A DNA stretch of 64,000 nucleotides from Bromus sterilis (lineage: Eukaryota; Streptophyta; Magnoliopsida; Poales; Poaceae), in contig OX465599.1 of NCBI GenBank assembly GCA_950022295.1, positions 291,235,501 through 291,299,500 of the forward strand, in the 5' to 3' direction. The notes beneath the pieces were generated by a model. The model worked only from the letters and a program-made list of their open reading frames with translations. It searched no databases and was not told the origin of the DNA. Position numbers and translations under genes: made by a program. Shown one piece after another: positions 47,803 through 57,865 of this stretch (the first letter of the stretch is position 1; the number at the start of each line of letters is the position of its first letter).

Positions 47803-50028
47803 TGGCTTTAAAGAAGCGCTTTCGGGAGGCAGCCCGCGACGAATTTAGGTTTTCCTTTTTGTTTTTCTTCTGTTTTTAGTGGTCTTGATGATTGTTACTA
47901 CTGTAGCAATATCATTGTATCTTTACTTTTCAAGCTTTGTGCCAATTATAGCCTCATATGACAAGGGAAGCGAAAGTTGTGACATGCTGTCCAGAAAACA
48001 GATTCTGTCCTCATGACGGGAAAAATCATAGAAAAATCCCAGTTCATCTTTTTGAGCTGAATTTTTTACACAGCGTGCTCTATACAATCACGAAACTTTG
48101 TGTGTTCTGAGTTTTTTGATTTGAGTGGCAGAAGTATCCCTAAAAAATTCTTTACTACCTGCTGGTCTGTTTTTCACAGATTCTGTCCTATTTTGCCTTT
48201 TCTTCGTTTTGCAAACCTTAAGCTTGCTTTTTCTTTGAAAAAACTTTTTGGAAATCTTGAGAAACAATAGCTATTCAAGAATATCCTTATTTCCAGTAGA
48301 AGAAAATTATTTTATTATGGGTACTAACCTCGCTAATCAGATTATGATGAGTTATGTATGAAGAGAGTTTTCAAGTGTGCGAGGGAAGATGATAAAAGAA
48401 GATTCAGGAGTGTCAAACGCTCAAGCTTGGGGATCGAATATTAGAGTACACTCACGTACCATGAGTCGAAGATGCGCAAGGATAACCAAACCCCCATACA
48501 CTCATCCTCGGGGTACTTGTCTCTTTGTGAACCTCCTTATTAGATTGAGAGTTACCGATAATAAGTGCATGAGTTCTTCGGACTAATGTGAGTATTCGAA
48601 AGTTGACACTTCCACCTTCCAATATTTGCTAGCCTCTCATGTGCCGCGCATTGCTTTCTTCTCACCCCGAGAGTTGGCGTCCACCTTCGCCGGTACATCC
48701 AAATCCTTGGCACGATACGCTCTGTCATCATAAGCCTCATTATATCCTTCCTCAAAACAACCACCATACCTACCTATCAAGGCATTTCTATAGCCTTTCC
48801 GAGATACATTGCCATGCAAAATCCACCTTCTCATGAATTGATCTTCATGTCATACATGCTTTTGCTTGATCGATGAGCCGCATGCTAGTTGGGCCTTGCC
48901 CTAATCATTGCTACATGATGCGCTAGTATCATTGCATATCCTGCTACACTAGTAGAGGCATACATTTGCATACTTGATGATAGTTTCATTTTCTTTATGT
49001 TGAGTACTTTTGAAAGTGTGAAAGATCTTCTATACTTCTTGTAATATATAGAGTGTTGCCCCTAAAGTGAGGAAAAGATTCCAAAGAGGACAAAATCAAG
49101 AGATCCCAAAGAGGACAAATGAGATATATAGAAAGAGCCATTGAGTCCACCAGAAAATAGAAAAAAAGAGAAAAAAGAGAAAAAGAAATAAAAAGAGAGA
49201 AGGGGGCAAACTACTATTCCTTTTGAGAGATCCACACTCGTACTCCATCTCATATCTTGTACTCCATAGAGATTATCATTCATGCATATAGCTATGTGGG
49301 GACCTTCACACTATAGAACTTGGCTTGTATATTCCAATGATGAGCCTCCTCAAATGAGCTCTAGGTCTTCTTGAGCAAGCAAGTTGGATGCACCCCCACT
49401 AGTTCCATTGGAGAGCTTACCTTAGCTCATATGTGCATCCATTGCATGGCAATCCCTACTCCTCACATCATATCTAACATTTGGCTTTCTCTCGCTTATG
49501 ATTGTCCTCATTGATGTGAGCTTTTCACACCTTTTTTGTCTTCCTCCCCCATCATTTTTATCTCTTTGCCATCCTAAGTGTCAACTTTCTTGCTTACGCT
49601 CATCCATTGCATGAGTGCTCAAAATATCGAAAAGGAATGGATCATTTTGACTTGTACCTGGCTAGTGGTCTGGGGATGAGTCAAGATAAGATTCCAAAGA
49701 AGACCAAGTGTGAAATTTTAGTAGACTAAGTTCTCAACAATAAAAACTATGTTTTACTCTCTCGTATATCCCGATCCCCTTTCTTGCACGCAAACACCAT
49801 TTGGAGACATTCGAGTCACGGACAGCGAGAGCTCTTGCACCTTTATGTTCTTATGTTGCTTGTTTCAATGCTATTATAGACTCTTGCCTGTTATGACTTG
49901 AATTGAATTACATGCCTTGATTGCTTTACTTAAAAAGTTCTTATATGGTTGGTAGCATGTCACCGCAGAAATTATGCTTGTTATCATTTACCTACTCAAG
50001 GACGAGCAGGAATTAAGCTTGGGGATGT
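47803..50028 (+). mobile_element. H 3' internal non-coding region
   Basis: This is homologous to the 3' non-coding regions of B (40714-43597), C and K. It contains the post-stop motif (47787-47837), the internal PPT-like motif AAGCTTGGGGAT (48423-48434), the GATCCCAAAGAGGACAAA repeats (49078-49120), a purine-rich tract (49150-49205) and the PPT. Compared with B it lacks about 660 bp: AAGCTTGGGGAT joins directly to CGAATATTAGAGTAC at 48434/48435. No convincing sense ORF was found. Confidence 0.85.
50009..50028 (+). promoter_or_regulatory. Polypurine tract region of H
   Basis: GGAATTAAGCTTGGGGATGT lies immediately before the 3' LTR start (TGATACG at 50029). It has the position and purine bias expected of the plus-strand primer. 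The same block precedes the 3' LTRs of B, C and K. Confidence 0.85.
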
Positions 50029-51661
50029 TGATACGTCCAAAACGTATCTATAATTTCTGCTTGCTCCATGCTTCTTTTGTGTGATATTGATGCACTTCCA
50101 TACACTTTTGATCATATTTGGACTAACCTATTAACTTAGTGCACCCCAGTGCTAGTTCCTGTTTTCTGATGTTTTTGTATTTCAGGTTTTCCCATTACTT
50201 AAAGTGCCAGAAAAATTCCGGGAAAAATATAGGAAAAATCAGCGTACAGGAAGCTTCGGGAAGAGCCAAAGTGGGGCCAGAGGGGAGCCAGGGGTGGCCC
50301 AGGAGGCCACCTGGCGCGGCCACCCCCTAGGCCGCGCCAGGGGGGCGCCTGGGGCCCCTGGTCCACCTCTGGCTGCCCCCCTTCGCCTATATATCCCTCT
50401 CGTCCCGAAACCCTCGAGGACAGAACCCTTTTTCGCGATCTCTCCTCTGTTCCGCCACCGCCGCGCTTCCAAGATTGGGAGCACCAGGAGCCCTCTTCCC
50501 GGCACCCTGCCGGAGGGAGGAACCACCTCCGGGAGCTTCTCCACCACCATGGATGCTTCCCGGATGAACCGTGAGTAGTCCACCTTGGACCATGGGTCTA
50601 TGATCAGTACCTATGAGATGTTCTCCTCCCCTCTTTTTTCTTCATGGTTTAGACCTCGTGAGCTTCCCTACATGATCGAGGCACATATGTAATCTTTCTG
50701 CTGTTACTATGTTGAGTTTGCTGGGATCCGATGGATTATGAGATTATGTTCAGATTGTGATTGTGTTATATATTTGATTCTCCTCGTTTATATTTATGTT
50801 CTTGAGTAATTCTTTCATGTTCTCCGTTGCTTTTTATTGCTTTGGCCAAGTAGTAGGTAGTGACTCCAAGAGGGAGCATTATGCATGATTGTGGGCTCAT
50901 GCCCCCTGATGACTAGCTTGAGTGACAGAAACATGAGTCTAGGGTATGTGTTGTTGCCACAAGGGAGAAAACAACGGTGCTTATACTTGCGGGTGCAAGG
51001 ATTGTTTACTTTACGCAAAGTTCTTTAATGCAGTTGTCTGTTGCTTTGAGTGTACACTTTGGGTGGGATTCGCAACTTAATACCAGCGAGATGTTCTGGA
51101 TAGATATCCCAAGGTGGATGATTAGTAGGTAGATGCAGATGGATTTCGGTCTACTTGTCTTGGCGTACCGCCCATGCTTTTGAGCCTCTACCTTTCTTTA
51201 GAGCATAGTTAGCATTGGTTTGCGCACATAATCCTGTCAATTGCCGAGCTGTAATTTTTTTACCTCGCATGGCTATTTTATCGTCTTTTGGGAGAGAGAC
51301 ATCACTAGTGAACATCATGGGACCCCGCTCCATATTTCCAACACTGTTTACACCCACTATTTATTTTCTGCTTTATTTACTTTTCTATTGCTATTACTAT
51401 CATTATTATCCCGTACGTTTGATCCTTTGTAAACAATAAGGCCGGAGGGATTGACAACCTCTCTGAACTCGTTAGGAGCAAAGTTATCTGTTGTGTGTGC
51501 AGGTTCACGTCAACCGCTAATTTCTGGCGCCGTTGTCACCTACCTGTCGTTGTCGGAGTCCTACTGGAGACAAACCTTGGTATCTTCACCGAGGGAAATT
51601 TGTTGTTGTCTAGATCTCAACCTTCCACTTTGGGTAACCAACGAGGGGCGAGAAGCCATCA
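50029..51661 (+). mobile_element. Element H 3' LTR (A-type, complete)
   Basis: 1633 bp, TGATACGTCC...GCCATCA, preceded by a PPT. The flank GCAAT (51662-51666) is the 3' TSD; its partner lies outside the window. A TATA-like TATATAT is at 50388-50394. A perfect 12-bp GC inverted repeat (CCTGGCGCGGCC / GGCCGCGCCAGG, 50310-50341) sits just upstream. A PBS-like TGGCGCCGTTGTCA is at 51526-51539 inside U5. Confidence 0.94.
50388..50394 (+). promoter_or_regulatory. TATA box of H 3' LTR
   Basis: CCTATATATCCC, about 360 bp into the LTR, at the same place as the TATA-like boxes of B, K and C LTRs. Predicted U3/R promoter; no start site can be read from sequence alone. Confidence 0.6.
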
Positions 51662-51666
51662 GCAAT

Positions 51667-52857
51667 CGACAGGATTATAAACGCACCGTAATGCTAACTA
51701 TGCTACAAAATAAAGGGAGAGGCTCATAAGCATGGGCAGTACGCCAAAATAATTAGACCAAAATTCATCTGCATCTACTACTAATCATCCACCTTGATAT
51801 ATCTATCTAGAACATCTCGCTGGTATTAAATTGCGAGCCCGACCCAAAGCAACAGACAACTGCATTAAAAAGAACTTTGCGTAAAGTAAACAATCCTTTC
51901 AACCGCGGTTACAAGCACCGTTGTTTTACCCCTTGTGGACACAACACATCCCCTAGACTCATGTTTCTGTCACTCAAGCGTGTCATCAGGGGGTATGTAC
52001 CCACAACCGAGCATAACGTTCCCTCTTGGAGTTACTACCTACCACTTGGCCAAAGCAATAAACAGCAACGGAGAACATGCAAGAATTACTTTGGAACAAA
52101 AACATAAGAGATAAAAACCAAATATACTACTCTATCACGATCTGAACATAATCTCATAATCCAACAGATCCCGTCAAACTCAGCATAGCAACAACAGAAG
52201 AATTACATAAGTGTCTCGATCATGTAGGGCAGCTCACGAGGTCTAAACCATGAAGAACAAAGAGGGGAGGAGAACATCACATAGCTACTGATCATGGACC
52301 CATGGTCAAAGGTAGATTACTCACGGCACATCTGAGAAGCGTCCATGGGAGAGGGGACACTCCCGACTGTCGATCCTCCCTCCGACAGGGTGCCGGGAAG
52401 GGTCCTGACGGTGCTCCCGATCTTGGAAGCGCGGCGGCGGCGGAAAAGAGGCTAAATTGCGAAATAGGGTTCTGTCTTCGGAAGTTTCCCGTGATGGAGA
52501 ATAAATAGGCGCAGGGGGCAGCCAGGGGGGCCACCAGGGGTCCAGACGCCCCCTGGCCGCACCAGGTGGCCGCCTGAGCACCTGGTGGTGGGCCCCTGGC
52601 CCTCCATCGGGCTTCTGGAGGCTTCCGACATGCTGAGTTTTTATTTAAATTTTTCCCAGATTTTTGGAGCACTTTTTATATGGGGGGAAACTGAAATAAA
52701 AAACAGCAAAAAACAAGAACTGGCACTGGGGTGCACTGAGTTAGTAGGTTAGTCCAAATATGATCAAAAGTGTATGAAAGTGTATCTAGATCATTGCAAT
52801 ATCACACAAAACATGCATGGAGCGAGCAGAAATTATCAATACGTTTGAGACGTATCA
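51667..52857 (-). mobile_element. I: A-type LTR (minus), cut by H
   Basis: The right ~1.2 kb of a minus-strand A-type LTR, ending CGTATCA at 52857. The remainder should lie left of H, outside the window. It joins J gag directly on its TGATACG side, so it is a solo LTR or the 5' LTR of an element extending left. GCAAT at 51662-51666 is H's TSD and matches the LTR sequence GGCAATTGACAGG in other copies. Confidence 0.88.
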
Positions 52858-53184
52858 GGTAGTGATAAAGTCTCTAAACATGATTTCTAGTTCAGAAGTG
52901 GGGTTCTTGTTACTAGGATAAGTGTTGTTGTTCTCATAGTTGGATGGAAATGGTCTAAGATTGCTAGCAAAATTACCCCTATAAGCATTATTGTTGAAGT
53001 TGTTTCTAGCAATAAAGTTCACATCTACTTGTTCCTGAGAAACCAAAGAATTTAAAGGAACATCATGAGGATCAATAGAGGGTTGCTTGGTAAGTAGAGA
53101 CATAATCAAGTCAACTTTTCTATTTAGAGAGGTGATCTCCTTGACAGAGTTTACCTTCCTACCTGTTGGAGCGCGTTCGGTGTG
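52858..53184 (-). pseudogene. J gag fragment, C-terminal side
   Basis: Minus strand, continuing the J gag from across K: ERAPTGRKVNSV..., VDLIMSLLTKQPSIDPHDVP, an Asn-rich linker and SELEIMFRDFITT, where LTR I interrupts it. The reading frame of this piece is largely open. Same gag type as B and C. The protease part would lie left of the window. Confidence 0.88.
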
Positions 53185-54962
53185 TGATGGCTTCTCGCCC
53201 CTCGTTGGTTACCCCAGGTGGAAGGTTTGAGATGCAATGCAGCAGCAAGTTTCCCTCGGTGAAGATACCAAGGTTATCGAACCAGTAGGACTCACGAGAT
53301 ACAAGTAGGTGGCAACGTCGCCAGAAATTGCTTCCTGACTAGGGTGTTGTCGTGGACCTGCACACAGCAACAAATAACTTTGCTCCCAACGAGTACAGAG
53401 GAGTTGTCAATTCCTCCGGCCTTGTCGTTTACAAAGGATCAACGCAAGAGATAAAAGGTGCAAAGGAAAGTAAAAGCTAAAAGTAAATTGAGGGTAAGTA
53501 AAAGCTAAAAGTAACTTTGCTCCCAACGAGTACAGAGGAGTTGTCAATTCCTCCGGCCTTGTCGTTTACAAAGGATCAACGCAAGAGATAAAAGGTGCAA
53601 AGGAAAGTAAAAGCTAAAAGTAAATTGAGGGTGTGAACAATAATGTGAAGATGGACCGGGGTCCCGTGATTTTCACTAGTGATGTCTCTCTCCCAAAAGA
53701 CGATAAAAGTGCTAGCGAGGTAAACAAATCACAGTTGGGCAATTGACAGGATTACGATGGCACCGCAATGCTAACTATGCTGCAAAGAAAGGAAGGGCCC
53801 AAAAGCAATGGGAAGTACGCCAAGGTAAGTAGACCGAAATCCATCTGCATCTGCTACGAATCATCCACCTTGAGATATCTATCCAGAACATCTCGGTGGT
53901 ATTAAGTTGCAAATCCCACCCAAAGTGTAAACTCAAAGCAACAGACAACTGCATTAAAAGAACTTTGCGTAAAGTAAACAATCCTTGCACCCGCAGGTAC
54001 AAGCACCGTTGTTTTATCCCTGGTGGCAACAACACATCCCCTAGTCTCATGTTTCTGTCACTCAAGCTAGACATCAAGGGGCTGAACCCACAATCGAGCA
54101 TAACGCTCTCTCTTGGAGTTGCAAATAAAATACTTGGCCAAAGCAAATACCGCAACGGAGAACATGCAAGAATTTACTCAAGAACAAAATATAAAAGAGA
54201 AGAACCAAATATATTACTCATCACAATCTGAACTTAGTCTCATAATCCATCAGATCCCAACAAACTCAGCATAGCAACAGCAGAAATTACATAGATGCCT
54301 CGATCATGTGAGGCAGCTCACGAGGACTCGAAAGTGGAAGCACAAAGGGGGGAGAGATTCATCACATAGCTACTGGTCACGGACCCATGGTCCAAGGGGG
54401 ACTACTCACGGCACATCCGGGAGGCGTCCATGGCTATGGATGGTCTCTCGGAGGGGGTTCCTCCTCCCGGCAGGGTGCCGGGGTAGCTTCTCCAGGCAGC
54501 CCCGATCTTGAAATGGCGGCGGCGGCGATACAGAGGGGAGTTCACGAGAAAGAGATCAATATTAGGGGTTTCCACCCCGAGGGGTAAATATAGTCGAAGG
54601 GGCGTCAAGGGGACCCACGAGACAGCCAGGAGGGTCCCTGGCGCGGCCCAGGGTGGGGCCGCGCCACCTGCCCTCCTGGCTGCCTGGTGGTGGCCCCCCC
54701 TTCCCTCTCTTGGTGATTCCGGAAGCTTCTGTTGCGCTGATTTTTTATATATATTTTCCCGGAATTTTTGGAGCACTTTTAATGGTCGGAAAACCTGAAA
54801 TACAAAAACAGCAGAAAACAGAAACTGGCAACTGAGTGCACTGAGTTAATAGGTTAGTCCAAATAGTTTCAAAAGTGTATAAAAGTTCAAGCAAAACATG
54901 GCAAAGTCACACAAAACATGCATGGAGCAAGCAGAAATCATAGATACGTTTGGGACGTATCA
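53185..54962 (-). mobile_element. K 3' LTR with internal tandem duplication
   Basis: 1778 bp, ~139 bp longer than the 5' LTR because a ~137-bp segment is tandemly duplicated (53376-53512 and from 53513). TATA-like sequence (minus) at 54585-54593. PBS-like GGCAACGTCGCCA at 53311-53323. Confidence 0.95.
53376..53640. repeat. 137-bp tandem duplication in K 3' LTR
   Basis: AACTTTGCTCCCAACGAG starts at 53376 and again at 53513. The two units are nearly identical through GTAAATTGAGGGT. The K 5' LTR (60266-60390) has one unit, so the duplication arose after or during insertion of this copy. Confidence 0.93.
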
Positions 54963-54982
54963 ACATCCCCAAGCTTAATTCC
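54963..54982 (-). promoter_or_regulatory. K polypurine tract region
   Basis: Minus strand GGAATTAAGCTTGGGGATGT next to the 3' LTR. Confidence 0.87.
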
Positions 54983-57808
54983 TGCTCGTCTTAGAGTAGG
55001 TAAATGATAACAAGCATAATTTCTATGGTGACATGCCACACAACCAAATAAGTACTTTTAAGTAAAGCAATCAAAGGATGCAATTCAATTCAAGTCTTAA
55101 CAAGCAAGAGTCTATATTAGCATTGACCCAAGCAACAAAAGAAATAAAGGTGCAAGAGCTCTCGCTATCTGTGACTCGAATGTCTCCAAATTGTGTTTGC
55201 GTGCAAGCAAGGGACTGGGAAGAAAGAGAAAAAAGGTTATTGATAACAACTATCTACTAAAGTTTCACACTTGGTCTCCTTTGGATTCTTATCTGGACTC
55301 GTCCCCAGACCACTAGACAGGTACAAGTCAAACTGATCCACTCCCTTTCGATATTTTGAGCACTCATGCAATGGATGAGCGTGAGCAAGAAAGTTGACAC
55401 CTAAAATGCGAAACAGAAAGAAGGTGGAGGAGGAAGACAAAAAGGTGTGAAAGGCTCACATCAATGAGGACAATCATAGGCGAGAGAAGGCCATATGATA
55501 GATATGATGTGAGGAGTAGGGATTGCCATACAACGGATGCACATGTGAGCTAAAGGCTCTCCAAGGGAACTAGTGGGGGTGCATCTAACTTGCTTGCTCA
55601 AGAAGACCTAGAGCTCGTTTGAGGAGGCTCATCATTGGAATATACAAGCCAAGTTCTATAATGTGAAGGGTCCCCACATAGCTATATGCATGATGATGAT
55701 CTCTATGGAGTACAAGGGATAGAAGATGAAGTACTAGTGTGGATCTCTCAAAAGGAATAGTAGTATGCCCCCTTCTCTCTTTTTATTTTATTTTTCTTTT
55801 CTCTTTTCTCTTTTTTTATTTTTTGGTGGCCTCAATGGCTCTTTCTATTTAACTCTCATTTTTCCTCTTTGGGATCTTTTGATTTTGTCCTCTTTGGGAT
55901 CTTTTCCTCACTTTAGGGGCAATACTCTATATTTTACAAGAATATAGAAGATCTTTCACACTTTACAAAGGTACTCACATAAAGAAAATGTAACTATCAT
56001 GATGCAAATGTATGCCTCTACCAGGGTAGCAGGATATGCAATGATACTAGCGCATCATGTAGCAATGATTAGGGCAAGGCCCAACTAGCATTCGGCTCAT
56101 CGATCAAGCAAATAGCATGTATGACATGAAGATCAATTCATGAGAAGGTGGATGTTGCATGGCAATGTATCTCGGAAAGGCTATGGAAATGCCTTGTAGG
56201 TAGGTATGGTGGCTGTTTTGAGGAAAGATATAAGGAGGCTTATGATGACAGAGCGTATCATGCCAAGGGTTTGGATGCACCGGCGAAGTATGCGCCAACT
56301 CTCGAGGTTAGAAAGGGCAATGCACGGTACCGAAGAGGCTAGAAAAAGTATAGGTGGGTAGAAGTGTCAACTTTCGAATACTCACATTAGTCCGAAGAAC
56401 TCATGCACTTATTATCGGTAACTCTCAATCTAATCAGGAGGTTCACAAAGAGACAGGTACCCCGAGGAGGAGTGTATGGGGGTTTGGTTATCCTTGCGCA
56501 TCCTCGACTCATGGTACGTGAGTGTACTCTAATATTCGAACCCTCCAGAGGTTAGTGATCCGTCTAGTAGCTAGAGTTCTCAACAGGGGTTTTTTGGTTT
56601 TCGAAAAACACACGGATTGCCCAAAATATGACACCTATCACTAATAGGCAAGAGCACTTGACACCATAAGTTCAAACATTACTCTAGTCAATACCTCAAA
56701 ACTATTGCAAGTTACTACTACAAAGAGAACAACAACTTTAACTACATACTTTCGGTCAAGACAAAGAACTCAGTGCAACTGGCAAACTCTCTAACAAGAT
56801 AAAACATGCAACCTATAGAAAGTTCAACCTAAGACAAAAGAAAAGCTCTAGAAAAACTAAAGCACTACAACTAAACAGAACAGCAGCTAAGAAAAGAAAA
56901 AAGAACAGCTCACAGCTAAAAGAATAAGCATGCAAATCCTATGAGGAGTTCCAGTTCAAGCGGAGCGTGAATCTCTCCCACACAAAAGAGTAAGTTGGGG
57001 TCTAACTTGTTACTATAGCAAAGAAAGCAAAACAAACCTAGAAAATTAAAGAGCGAGACGCTCCAAGCAAAGCACATAACGCATGAAGTGATAAAAATAT
57101 AGTGCAACGAGGGACAAACTGATGATTGTTGATGAAGAAGGGGATGCATCGGGGGCATCCCCAAGCTTAGACGCATGAGTCTTCTTGAATATTTATTGGG
57201 GGTTCACATGGGCATCCCCAAGCTTGAGCGTTTGACACTCCTGAATCTTCTTTCATCACCTTCCATCGCGCACTTGAAAACTCCCTGCATACATAACTCA
57301 TTGTAGGCTGATTAGAGAGGTTAGTACCCTAATAAAATAATTTTACTCTACTGCAAATAAAGATTTCCAGGAATAGCTATTGTTTCTCTTGCCTGCCCAA
57401 AAAAGTTTGCAAAGAAAAAGAAGCTTAAGGATTGCAAAACTGCGAAAAGAAAAACCGGGCAGAAGCTGAGAAAAACAGAACAGTAGAGAAAGGAGAATTT
57501 GGTCGAGGTACTTCTGCAACTCAAATCAAAAAAATTGAACAGACGCCTGAAAGGTTATTGTATGGAGCATGCTGTCAAAAAAATTCAGATAAAAAAGATG
57601 ATCTGGTGATTTATTGAGAATTTTTCCGTCAAGCAGACAGAATCTGTTTCTGGACAGCAAGCACCAACTTTTGACCTTTCTTGCAATCTGAGGCTAAAAT
57701 TGGCACAAAGCTTGAAAAGTAAAGATACAATGATGTTGCTACAGTTGTAACAATCATGAAGACCACTAAGAACAGAACAAAAGCAAAAATAAAAACCTAA
57801 ATTCGTTG
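54983..57808 (-). mobile_element. K 3' internal non-coding region
   Basis: Same content as in B: repeats of the CTCTTTGGGATCTTTT type (55864-55905), a pyrimidine tract (55770-55825), two internal PPT-like motifs (57156-57168 and 57213-57225), no sense ORF with a known domain. Confidence 0.85.
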
Positions 57809-57855
57809 CGGGCTGCCTCCCGAAAGCGCTTCTTTAGAGCCATTAGCTAGGCTTA
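57809..57855 (-). other. Conserved post-stop motif (K copy)
   Basis: Minus strand AGCCTAGCTAATGGC...AAGAAGCGCTTTCGGGAGG...CAGCCCGC right after the protease stop; CGGG/CCCG stem and AAGCGCTT octamer intact. Confidence 0.75.
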
Positions 57856-57865
57856 AAGCAGAAGA

